NCBI RefSeq assembly: GCF_002910915.1
Contig: NZ_NEUF01000086.1
Coordinates: 1-36,469 of the forward strand
DNA length: 36,469 nucleotides
Direction: 5' to 3'
From: Streptomyces sp. SM10
Lineage (GTDB): Bacteria; Actinomycetota; Actinomycetes; Streptomycetales; Streptomycetaceae
Below the pieces are notes generated by a model, which saw nothing but the letters and a program-made list of their open reading frames with translations, ran no database searches and had not been told where the DNA came from. Shown here piece by piece: positions 14,853 through 21,721 of this stretch. The position numbers were made by a program, and so were the translations under genes. Within the stretch, counting starts at the first letter, position 1, and each line of letters starts with the position of its first letter.

Positions 14853-15884
14853 TCAGACGGCGAGCAGATCGTCCAGCGACCCGCGTCCCGCCAGCTCCGC
14901 CGTCGCCGCCGGGCCCTCCTTCGCGGCGGAGTAGCGGCCGGAGGTCAGCGCCCACTCGTAGTTGCCGCTGATCCAGTGCTGGATGGCCTCGACGCCCATC
15001 CGCACCTGGTCGCGCTGCTCGGTCCCGAGACCGAGCTCCTCGCACATCACCGGTACGTGTGCCTCGAGTGCGAGGTACTCGTCGAGGCACTCCGTGGTCA
15101 TCCGGTAGGCCTCGTCCGCGGCCTGCTCCCAGGTGCCGCCGCGCTCACGGTGCAGTACGGCGATGAGGTTGTGGCCGTCACCCCGGCGCTTCTCGCGCTC
15201 GAAGGAGTGGATGTCGTTCATGAACCCGATCGTGTCCGCGGCCAGGTCCCGCATCCTGACCATCAGGTCGTGCGCCTGGACCTGGGCCGGAACCTCGAAG
15301 CCGCGGCTGCGTTCACCCGCGTCGATGCTGTGGTGGATGCCCACGGTGCGGCGGCGGAACTCCGCGTACTCCTCTATGCCGAGCGTCCCGGCACGGCCCT
15401 CGGCCGCCAGGTCCACCTCCTCGGTGTGCGCCACGAGGAAACGGCCCCAGGAGGCGGCGAACCGCGATCGCCAGGTCAGGGACATGCCATCCGAGAGCTG
15501 GCCCCACACCTCGGCCCAGGCGGTGGTGATCGGGCAGACCACGCGCGGTGCCGTCCCGGCGGGACGCAGCGGGGTGGCTATCAGCTCCCGTGCGACCTCG
15601 GCCACGCGGTCCGCGCGGTCGGGGCTTCCGGCGTCGAACTGGTCGTCGAAGAGGAAGGCCAGGGAGAACCAGTTCATCAGGACGACCATGTCGTCGGCCG
15701 AGGCGTAGGGGTACGTCCGCGCCGCCGCCTGGGGGAGGTCCCAGGACTGGTACTCCTCGAACCCCGCCTGGCTCCGCACCAGGCCCATCTCCCAGACCCA
15801 GCGCAGATGGCGCTCGCGTGCGTGGGCGAGGTGCTCGCTGACCGGGGCCTCGAAGGGGAGGTCGAATGTGACGTCCTGCGGCAT
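14853..15884 (-). CDS. Class I terpene cyclase (probable sesquiterpene synthase)
   Basis: This 343-aa protein is a bacterial class I terpene synthase. The aspartate-rich motif is FLFDDQFD (DDxxD), and the NSE triad is NDIHSFERE, both binding the Mg2+ cluster of the prenyl diphosphate. A conserved Arg effector region (EFRRRTVGIHHSIDAG) and the C-terminal GRYS (RY pair) are also present. All ionisation motifs are intact, so it should be active. Size and motifs favour farnesyl diphosphate as substrate, but the product cannot be predicted. ATG 15884 has AGAGGA 5 nt upstream; the longer frame to 15998 would read through the promoter region. It converges on the conservon P450. Other conservons have been reported with terpene cyclase genes, so a functional link is plausible. 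Confidence 0.93.
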   Translation of the reverse strand: MPQDVTFDLPFEAPVSEHLAHARERHLRWVWEMGLVRSQAGFEEYQSWDLPQAAARTYPYASADDMVVLMNWFSLAFLFDDQFDAGSPDRADRVAEVARELIATPLRPAGTAPRVVCPITTAWAEVWGQLSDGMSLTWRSRFAASWGRFLVAHTEEVDLAAEGRAGTLGIEEYAEFRRRTVGIHHSIDAGERSRGFEVPAQVQAHDLMVRMRDLAADTIGFMNDIHSFEREKRRGDGHNLIAVLHRERGGTWEQAADEAYRMTTECLDEYLALEAHVPVMCEELGLGTEQRDQVRMGVEAIQHWISGNYEWALTSGRYSAAKEGPAATAELAGRGSLDDLLAV

Positions 15885-15941
15885 GGGTGTCCTCTCTTGA
15901 GACGATTCACAGGCCCCCCGCCCTGCGACAGGGCGATCGGG

Positions 15942-15991
15942 ATTGACGCCCATTGACTCGAAGTGCACGTTTTGGGGCAAAAATTGACGCC
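15942..15991 (-). promoter_or_regulatory. Repeated ATTGAC boxes upstream of the terpene cyclase
   Basis: On the plus strand ATTGACGCC occurs at 15942-15950 and 15983-15991, and a third ATTGAC at 15952-15957. The copies are 41 nt apart, in an AT-rich island 60-110 nt upstream of the cyclase ATG. This could be a direct-repeat operator. The remaining 15992-16211 stretch is also relatively AT-rich, and I see no gene in it. Confidence 0.4.
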
Positions 15992-16211
15992 TCATCATGT
16001 GCGACCTGAGGCTGCCCAGAGCCTAAACGATCTATGCCGCAAGATCAGTACGAAGAAATACTTACCGGAATCAGAGCTTCCCCCGGTGCCCGGGAGGGCG
16101 GAAATGGCGGGATCGAGCCGAATTGTTCCGTGACGTCGGCCCGGATCGCCGGAGGTCTCCCGGTGCGGGCGGTCGCCACGCCGGCCCGGCGCGCCCGGCG
16201 CCCGGGGGTCC

Positions 16212-16250
16212 GGCCCGCACCCGTCGGTGACGCCACGACGGGTGCGGGCC
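16212..16250. terminator. 15-bp perfect hairpin downstream of the PPOX gene
   Basis: GGCCCGCACCCGTCG (16212-16226) pairs perfectly with 16236-16250 across a 9-nt loop. It lies about 100 nt past the stop of the leftward PPOX gene, beyond a tandem repeat array, and is the likely main terminator. Confidence 0.75.
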
Positions 16251-16268
16251 GTCAGGATCGGTCGGGGC

Positions 16269-16368
16269 GCTCGGACCGCACCCGGGTCCGGAGGCTCGGA
16301 CCGCACCCGGGTCCGGAGGCTCGGACCGCACCCAGGTCCGGACGCTCAGACCGCGCCCAGGTCCGAAC
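16269..16368. repeat. 25-bp tandem repeat, four units, each with a hairpin
   Basis: The units at 16269-16293 and 16294-16318 are identical. Those at 16319-16343 and 16344-16368 are slightly diverged. Each contains CGGACC...GGTCCG arms 7 nt apart, and each unit junction offers an alternative GGTCCG/CGGACC pairing. The last unit includes the stop codon and final residues of the PPOX gene. Confidence 0.85.
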
Positions 16369-16774
16369 TGAGCCAGCGCTGGGGACGCATGTGGATGACG
16401 ACCTGCTCGCCGTGTTCCCTCCAGGCGAAGTCGACGTACCCCTCGACCTTCTCGGCCGGGAGGTAGCGCGACGACAGCTCGACCAGTTGCTCCCGGGTGG
16501 CGGGGAGCGTGGCGACCACGGGCCCCTCGACGGAGACGTAGCGGACGGTGGGCGAGACGCGCTCGACCATCATGCTGAAGCGGCCCGCCGCGGCGATGGA
16601 GGTCCCCTTGCGGGAGTCGCGGCCCGTCATGATCCACAGGTCGCCACCGGGCTCGTACCGGTACCAGATCGGCACGGTGATCGGGGCCCGCCCCTCCTCC
16701 GGCGCGGCCACGGCCAGCGCGGCGACGTGCGGTTCGGCCAGAAACTGCTCTCGCTCCGTGCGGGTCAGTGCCAC
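16346..16774 (-). CDS. Pyridoxamine 5'-phosphate oxidase-fold (FMN/F420-type) protein
   Basis: This is a 142-aa split-barrel protein: LTRTEREQFLAEPHVAALAVAAPEEGRAPITVPIWYRYEPGGDLWIMTG, then GRFSMMVERVSPTVRYVSVEGPVVA and KVEGYVDFAWREHGEQVVIHMRPQRWLSSDL. The build matches short actinobacterial PPOX-like enzymes that bind FMN, F420 or haem. It is not PdxH itself, because PLP-biosynthesis residues are not evident, so the reaction cannot be assigned. The start is GTG 16774 with GAGGAG 7 nt upstream. The stop lies inside the 25-bp repeat array. It is divergent from the GNAT gene; the 274-nt gap between them is GC-rich apart from an AT-richer patch near 16815-16830, which may hold the leftward promoter. 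Confidence 0.87.
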   Translation of the reverse strand: MALTRTEREQFLAEPHVAALAVAAPEEGRAPITVPIWYRYEPGGDLWIMTGRDSRKGTSIAAAGRFSMMVERVSPTVRYVSVEGPVVATLPATREQLVELSSRYLPAEKVEGYVDFAWREHGEQVVIHMRPQRWLSSDLGAV

Positions 16775-17048
16775 AGCTGGACTCCTCGAGTGGGCGGTCG
16801 GCTTGCCTCAGGCGCATTATGCAACGTTCGTCCCGGCCCGGCCCGGGAGTCACACACCGTCCCGGCCAATTCTCCGGTCCCGTCGGCTCCGCCTCTCGTG
16901 GGTGCGCCGCCGGCGCCGCACCCTCGCCCGCGCCCCGACGGCGGGGCGGAGGGCACGGCGTCCCGGCCTCCAGCGGTGACGGACCGCTGGCGCCGGCGAA
17001 CGCCCCTGATATACCTGTGCGTTCACACCGGCGAGGAGGAGCGACAGG

Positions 17049-17522
17049 ATGGCTCAGGACACGGCTGCACGGCTGCGGACGGCGGTCGCCGGGGACGCGG
17101 AGGAGATCACCCGTGTCTTCCTCGCCTCACGGGCCGCGGCGCTGCCCGGTCTCGCACAGGTGCACAGCGACGAGGACACGCTCGCCTGGATCACGCATGT
17201 CCTGCTGCCCGGCACCGAGACATGGGTGGCCGAGGGGGAGGCGGGGGAGCTGCTGGGCTTCGCTGCCCTGGACGGGGATGAGCTCGACCAGCTCTACCTG
17301 CGGCCGGACGCCCTGCGGCGGGGCATCGGCACGCGTCTGCTGGAGCAGGTCAAGGAGGCCTCGCGCGGGGAGCTGAGCCTGTACACCTTCCAGCGCAACA
17401 CCGGTGCCCGCGCCTTCTACGAGCGGCACGGCTTCGTCGCCGTGGCCTACGACGACGGCAGCCGCAACGAGGAGAGGGAGCCGGACGTGCTCTACCGGTG
17501 GACCGCGGACGGGCGGCCCTGA
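17049..17522 (+). CDS. GNAT-family N-acetyltransferase
   Basis: This 157-aa GNAT acetyltransferase uses acetyl-CoA. Its motif A is ELDQLYLRPDALRRGIGTRLLEQVKEA, with the acyl-CoA pyrophosphate loop RRGIGT. The C-terminal segment FQRNTGARAFYERHGFVAV is the usual motif B. ATG 17049 follows GAGGAGCGACAGG. The substrate is unknown, and the likeliest classes are small molecules or amino groups of peptides. It stands alone. After its stop comes a 20-bp tandem repeat shared with the end of the convergent glycosyltransferase gene. Confidence 0.9.
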   Translation: MAQDTAARLRTAVAGDAEEITRVFLASRAAALPGLAQVHSDEDTLAWITHVLLPGTETWVAEGEAGELLGFAALDGDELDQLYLRPDALRRGIGTRLLEQVKEASRGELSLYTFQRNTGARAFYERHGFVAVAYDDGSRNEEREPDVLYRWTADGRP

Positions 17523-17534
17523 ACGGTCGGACGG

Positions 17535-17594
17535 CCCGGCGGGACAGTCATCTGCCCGGCGGGACAGTCATCTGCCCGGCGGGGCGGTCAGATG
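17535..17594. repeat. 20-bp tandem repeat between the GNAT and glycosyltransferase genes
   Basis: Two identical 20-nt units (17535-17554, 17555-17574) beginning CCCGGCGGGACAGTC are followed by a diverged third copy (17575-17594). The third copy contains the stop codon and last residues of the leftward glycosyltransferase gene. It looks like local duplication of the gene end. Confidence 0.8.
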
Positions 17595-18490
17595 ACCGGC
17601 GGGCGGCCCAGGCGCGTCATCCGCCACACCGTGCGCCAGCGCATCGGCCTGCGCTCGCCGCACCCGGTGCGCACCCCCTCGGCGAATCCGGCCGCCCAGG
17701 CGCGCAGGCCGGGGACCGAGCGGATGCGTGCGAGGGTGAGCAGGAGCCAGGTGCCCAGGTAGACCGGGACCAGGAGGAAGGGCAGGTTGCGGCGGGCCAG
17801 CCAGACGCGGTTGCGGGCCGTCATGCGGTAGTAGACCGCGTGCCGCGCCGGCGACGTCCTGGGGTGCTGGAGCAGCAGGCGCGGCTCGTAGAGGATCTTC
17901 CAGCCCGCCTCGAGCGCCCGCCAGGACAGATCGGTCTCCTCGTGGGTGAAGAAGAACTCGGCCGGCCAGAGGCCCGTCCCGGCGAGCATCTCCAGGGAGA
18001 GCGCGTGGCCGCCGCCGAGGAACGAGGTGACGGGTCCGCCGCGCATCGGGTCCTTGGCCCGGAGGCGCGGAACGTGCCGGCGCTGGGTCTCCCCCTCCTC
18101 GTCGGCGATGCGGAAGCCCACGACGCCGAGGCGCGGATCGGCGGCGTACAGCTCCTGGACCGTGCGGAACACGTCCTTCTCCACCAGGAGGCCGTCGTCG
18201 TCCAGCTCGATCACCACGTCCACGTCGCCGAAACCGGCGAGCACCTCCAGGGCCTCGTTGCGGCCGCCGGGGCAGCCCAGGTTCTCGTCGAGTTCGAGGA
18301 GCGTCACACCGCCGTCGAGGTCCGTCAGGCCGGGGAACGAGGCGTAGTCCGGAAGGGGTGAGCCGTTGCCCACGATCACCACGCGGGCGGGCCGCACGTC
18401 CTGCACGGCCACCGACGCCAGGAGTGCCTCGACCTGCTGCGGGCGGTCCCCCATGGTCACGATGGCTACGCCGACGCGTGGTACGGACAA
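17588..18490 (-). CDS. Family 2 glycosyltransferase
   Basis: This is a GT-A fold glycosyltransferase of about 300 aa: VPRVGVAIVTMGDRPQQVEALLASVAVQD, VVIVGNGSPLP, LDENLGCPGGRNEAL and the metal-binding VVIELDDDGLLVE, followed by the acceptor region FFFTHEETDLSWRALEAGWK (an ED-type catalytic motif). A C-terminal hydrophobic stretch, FLLVPVYLGTWLLLTLA, may anchor it to the membrane. It would transfer a nucleotide-sugar-derived residue to an unknown acceptor, perhaps a cell-surface polymer. I prefer TTG 18490, where family homology begins and GGGAGA lies 8 nt upstream. GTG 18526, preceded by AGGA 5 nt upstream, would add 12 residues. It converges on the GNAT gene. Confidence 0.9.
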   Translation of the reverse strand: MSVPRVGVAIVTMGDRPQQVEALLASVAVQDVRPARVVIVGNGSPLPDYASFPGLTDLDGGVTLLELDENLGCPGGRNEALEVLAGFGDVDVVIELDDDGLLVEKDVFRTVQELYAADPRLGVVGFRIADEEGETQRRHVPRLRAKDPMRGGPVTSFLGGGHALSLEMLAGTGLWPAEFFFTHEETDLSWRALEAGWKILYEPRLLLQHPRTSPARHAVYYRMTARNRVWLARRNLPFLLVPVYLGTWLLLTLARIRSVPGLRAWAAGFAEGVRTGCGERRPMRWRTVWRMTRLGRPPVI

Positions 18491-18567
18491 GGCTCGGCTC
18501 TCCCGGGGTTTCGGCTGCTGCTGCACCGCGGTCCTGCCGCGGTGCCCGCGATCGTAACGTCTCGTGT

Positions 18568-19149
18568 TCAGCTTCCGGTGGGCGCCCGGTCACCAGCAGG
18601 ACCGTCGCCGTTCAGCCGGGCGTACACGAGCATGTCCCGGCGCCGTCCCCCGATCTCCTGCCAGCCGCGCAGCAGTCCCTCACGCCGGTAGCCGGCACTC
18701 TCGGCGGTCCGTACGGAGGCCGTGTTCCACGGCTCGACGAACAGCTGGACCCGGGGGATGTCCAGCTCGTGCAGGGCCCAGGTGGTGACCGTGCGCAGGG
18801 CCGCTCCGGCGACTCCCTGGCGGCGGGCCGGTGTCGTCATCCAGTAGCCGAGCGACGCCCTGCCCTCGGCGGCGTCCGCGAGCCAGAGTCCGATGGAGCC
18901 GACCGGCCGCCGGTCCCGGGTGCGGGCGATGGTGAACGGATACCCGGTCCCGGTGGCCGCCCGTTGCCACTGGCGTCTGACGTAGGCTTCGGCCGCCTCG
19001 TCGGAGTAGGGCGAGGGGATGGTGGTGATCTGGGGGATGTAGTCGTCCACCGCCGCCTCGCGGATGAGGGGCAGGTCGCTCATCTCCCAGGGGCGGAGGA
19101 CGAAATCCGCGCCGGCGGTCATGCTGGGGACGGTCAGCGGTTGTGCCAT
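18568..19149 (-). CDS. GNAT-family acetyltransferase, RimJ/RimL type
   Basis: This is a 193-aa GNAT protein of the RimJ/RimL-like group: FVLRPWEMSDLPLIREAAVDDYIPQI, then GSIGLWLADAAEGRASLGYWMTTPARRQGVAGAALRTVTTWALHEL (with the RRQGVA acetyl-CoA loop) and VEPWNTASVRTAESAGYRREGLLR. Relatives acetylate ribosomal-protein N termini or antibiotics, and this substrate is unknown. The start is ATG 19149. Upstream is CAGGAT, 7 nt before the ATG, readable as a leaderless -10 or as AGGA at 8 nt; ATG 19158 is also in frame. The MFS gene upstream ends 44 nt before it, and co-transcription is possible. Confidence 0.9.
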   Translation of the reverse strand: MAQPLTVPSMTAGADFVLRPWEMSDLPLIREAAVDDYIPQITTIPSPYSDEAAEAYVRRQWQRAATGTGYPFTIARTRDRRPVGSIGLWLADAAEGRASLGYWMTTPARRQGVAGAALRTVTTWALHELDIPRVQLFVEPWNTASVRTAESAGYRREGLLRGWQEIGGRRRDMLVYARLNGDGPAGDRAPTGS

Positions 19150-19156
19150 GGGCGTC

Positions 19157-19162
19157 ATCCTG
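19157..19162 (-). promoter_or_regulatory. CAGGAT, leaderless -10 or Shine-Dalgarno of the RimJ-like gene
   Basis: The minus-strand CAGGAT ends 7 nt before ATG 19149, the same arrangement as upstream of eda. It can be read as a -10 element or as an AGGA ribosome-binding site. The -35 region is unconvincing. Confidence 0.25.
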
Positions 19163-19193
19163 CCGCGCCCGCGGCCCGCCGTCTCGACCCGAC

Positions 19194-20642
19194 TCACCCG
19201 GCGGGCGTACGGCTGCCGGACCGGCCGGAAGACACCCCGGCGAGCAGGGCGCCCGCGAGGACCAGCACCGAGTTGACGAGGACCGCCGTCGAGACGCCGG
19301 ACAGGACCGCGTCGGGCCCGGTGTCCGTCCCCGTCCGGGCGGTGACGATCGCGCTCATCACGGGGATGCCCAGGGTGATCCCGACCTGCTGGGTCATGGT
19401 GGCCAGCCCGGTGGCCGGTCCCTGGTCCTCGTCGGGGAGCCCGGAGGTGGCGGTGACCATGAAGCCCACGATCATCAGCATGTTGCCGACGCCTCCCACG
19501 AAGGTCGCTGCGAGCAGGAGTGCGATCCAGCCGCCGGAGGTGCCGAGCGCCACCAGCGACAGGGTGGCGGCGGCCTGGACGATTCCGCCCGTGACGATGG
19601 TGCGCCGGCTGCCGAACCGGCCCACCGCGTGCCCGCCCAGCATGCCGCCGATCACGGTGCCGATGCCCAGGACGCCGAAGGCGAGGCCGGTGGCGAGAGG
19701 GGAGTAGCCGAGGACCTCCTGGAGGTAGAGCGTCAGCAGGAAGACCAGGGACGTCTCGGTGACGAAGGCGATCAGCCCGGTCGCGTTGCCCCGCACGACG
19801 CTGCGCCGCCGGATGACGCGGACGGGGACCAGGGGCGCGGCGGCACGCTTCTCGACGAACCAGAACCCGACGAGGAGCACGGCGCCCACGAGCAGCGCGG
19901 TCAGGGTGGTGGGCGTGGTCCAGCCGGACTCGCCCGCCTGCGTCAGTCCGAAGACGAGCAGCAGCAGGCCGCCGGTGACGGTGGCGGCGCCCGGCAGATC
20001 GAGCTTGGGCCGCCCGGCCGGCCGCGAGTCGGTGATCAGGGACGGGGCGAGTGCGACGACCAGTGCGGCGACGGGGACGTTGACGAAGAAGGCCCAGCGC
20101 CAGGAGAGCAGGTCGGTGAGCAGGCCGCCGAGTATCGCCCCCGCCGTGAATCCGGCGGACATCAGGGCGCCGTTGAGGCCGAGGGCACGCTCGCGCAGCG
20201 GTCCCTCCTTGAACGCCGTGGTCAGCAGCGCGAGTCCGGCCGGGGTGACGGCCGCCGTGGCCAGCCCCTGCAGGACGCGTGCGGTGAGCAGGACCTCGGG
20301 CGAGGTGGCGAACCCGCCGAGCGCCGACGAGAGGCCGAGGACGGCCATCCCGCCGGTGAACAGGCGCTTGCGGCCGACGAGATCGGCGACGCGCCCGAAC
20401 AGCAGGGTGAATCCGGCGGCGGCGAGGGCGAAGGAGGTGGCGATCCACTGGAGGTGGGCGAGGGAGAATCCGAGGCCCTCGCCGACGGCGGGCAGGGCGA
20501 CGTTCAGGATCGAGAAGTCCACAGCGATCATGAACTGCGCACCGAGGAGGAGGGCGAGCACGAGCTTCTGCCGACCGGTCATGCGGACCGGCGGTGTCCG
20601 AGGAGGCGTGGTGGCGGGTGCCGTGCTGCTGGATATGGACAT
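19194..20642 (-). CDS. MFS multidrug exporter, DHA2 (14-TM, EmrB/QacA-like) family
   Basis: This is a 482-aa integral membrane drug:H+ antiporter. About 14 hydrophobic segments begin at KLVLALLLGAQFMIAVDFSILNVALPAVG. Motif A is LFGRVADLVGRKRLFTGG in the TM2-3 loop. Motif C-like Gly/Pro-rich sequence follows (FTAGAILGGLLTDLLSWRWAFFVNVP). The VDFSILNVALP stretch is the motif D1 region of DHA2 pumps. ATG 20642 has GGAAGGG upstream. It is divergent from a TetR regulator, with a 7+7 bp dyad between them, the classic repressor/efflux-pump pair. The natural substrate is unknown. Confidence 0.94.
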   Translation of the reverse strand: MSISSSTAPATTPPRTPPVRMTGRQKLVLALLLGAQFMIAVDFSILNVALPAVGEGLGFSLAHLQWIATSFALAAAGFTLLFGRVADLVGRKRLFTGGMAVLGLSSALGGFATSPEVLLTARVLQGLATAAVTPAGLALLTTAFKEGPLRERALGLNGALMSAGFTAGAILGGLLTDLLSWRWAFFVNVPVAALVVALAPSLITDSRPAGRPKLDLPGAATVTGGLLLLVFGLTQAGESGWTTPTTLTALLVGAVLLVGFWFVEKRAAAPLVPVRVIRRRSVVRGNATGLIAFVTETSLVFLLTLYLQEVLGYSPLATGLAFGVLGIGTVIGGMLGGHAVGRFGSRRTIVTGGIVQAAATLSLVALGTSGGWIALLLAATFVGGVGNMLMIVGFMVTATSGLPDEDQGPATGLATMTQQVGITLGIPVMSAIVTARTGTDTGPDAVLSGVSTAVLVNSVLVLAGALLAGVSSGRSGSRTPAG

Positions 20643-20671
20643 GGGGTGCCCTTCCTGGGAGTCCCGGAGCG

Positions 20672-20695
20672 CTAACGGTTCTTTGGTTCCGTTAG
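20672..20695. promoter_or_regulatory. TetR operator between the MFS exporter and tetR
   Basis: Perfect arms CTAACGG (20672-20678) and CCGTTAG (20689-20695) are separated by 10 nt. They sit in the 105-bp divergent intergenic region, 30 nt from the exporter ATG and 53 nt from the tetR ATG. This is the expected placement and size for a TetR-family operator repressing both genes. Confidence 0.8.
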
Positions 20696-20747
20696 GGTGG
20701 GGCCACCGTAGCAGGGGGAGGGTCATTAATGGAACTGGAGGCCCGTT

Positions 20748-21359
20748 ATGGGTGCTGACGATGTGGAGCCGGGCACGGTCCGGCCCGGTGGGCGGACGGC
20801 CCGGGTGCGGGAGTCCGTGCTGCGCGCCGCCGGCGACGCACTGGTCGAACAGGGCTTCGACCGGCTCGACCTCGCCGATGTCGCCCGTCGTGCCGAGGTC
20901 GGCAAGACGACGGTCTACCGGCGCTGGTCCACCACGGCCGGGCTGGTTGCCGACCTGCTGACGGACATGGCGGAGCAGTCCGTCCCTCGCACGGACACGG
21001 GCTCCCTGGACGAGGACCTCAGGGCCAACGCCCGGCTGGTGGTGCGGACGCTGACCGACCCGCGCCAGGGCCCGCTCTTCTCCGCCGTCGTCGCGGCGGC
21101 GACGTGCGACGCCCGCACGGCCGAGGCCCTGCACCGCTTCTACGCGGTACGCGTCGGGGAGTGGTCCGGCTGTGTCGAGGCGGCGGTCGGGCGGGGGGAG
21201 CTGCCCCGGGGCACCGACGCCCGCGAGGTCGTCCGGGCCGTGTCCGCGCCCCTCTACTACCGACTGCTGGCCAGTGGCGACCCCCTGGACGAGGCCGCCG
21301 CCGACCGGGCGGCCGAGGCGGCGGCCGTGGCGGCGAGGGCGGGGGTGTACGTGGTCTGA
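20748..21359 (+). CDS. TetR-family regulator of the divergent MFS exporter
   Basis: This is a 203-aa TetR protein. Its HTH is GFDRLDLADVARRAEVGKTTVYRRWSTTAGLVADLL, about residues 35-70. The C-terminal ligand domain (LDEDLRANARLVVRTLTDPRQGPLFSAVVAAA ... REVVRAVSAPLYYRLLASGDPL) resembles the TetR_C_11/16 group, often found beside efflux pumps. ATG 20748 has GGAGG 7 nt upstream. By position and operator it should repress itself and the DHA2 pump until a pump substrate or related ligand binds. Confidence 0.93.
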   Translation: MGADDVEPGTVRPGGRTARVRESVLRAAGDALVEQGFDRLDLADVARRAEVGKTTVYRRWSTTAGLVADLLTDMAEQSVPRTDTGSLDEDLRANARLVVRTLTDPRQGPLFSAVVAAATCDARTAEALHRFYAVRVGEWSGCVEAAVGRGELPRGTDAREVVRAVSAPLYYRLLASGDPLDEAAADRAAEAAAVAARAGVYVV

Positions 21360-21475
21360 GCGCGGGTCCGCGCGCACGGGGCGCGGGTCCTGCCGCAGGC
21401 CGACGAGGCCCGTCGGGCGGCCGGGGCGCGGGTCGCTTGACTTCTCGTGCACTCCAACTCGTAGCTTCTGCGGCC

Positions 21476-21721
21476 ATGCAGACAGACACGGATTGGCAGA
21501 AGAGGACACTGGGCCGCAGCGGGATCGACACCGGCGCGCTCGGCTTCGGGTGCTGGGCCATCGGGGGCGAGTGGTCGACGCCCGACGGCGGCCCGCTCGG
21601 CTGGGGCGCGGTCGACGACGAGGAGTCGGTGGCGGCGATCCACCGGGCGCTCGACCTCGGGGTGCGGTTCTTCGGCACTCACCTGAGGGAGAGGCCGGGC
21701 GGGCCGGGCCTGATCAGCTGA
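21476..21721 (+). pseudogene. Truncated aldo/keto reductase remnant
   Basis: An 81-codon ORF starts with a perfect AKR N terminus: KRTLGRSGIDTGALGFGCWAIGGEW, LGWGAVDDEESVAAIHRALDLGVRFF. Where the family continues with DTADVYG-GHSE (catalytic Asp and Tyr), this frame reads GTHLRERPGGPGLIS and stops. The remaining roughly 240 residues, including the catalytic Tyr, Lys and His, are absent. The junction near 21672 runs straight into the 3' end of the convergent PhzF gene (8-bp overlap), which points to a deletion. It is unlikely to be enzymatically active. The upstream gap 21360-21475 has no strong ribosome-binding site. Confidence 0.8.

Noticed and set aside
16269..16368. CRISPR array
   Set aside because: The 25-bp units are directly adjacent with no spacers, and no cas genes are present.
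19143..20675. 510-codon rightward ORF opposite the DHA2 exporter
   Set aside because: It is low-complexity Gly/Glu/Asp/Gln/Arg sequence, the mirror image of a membrane-protein gene; the exporter on the other strand has clear motifs.
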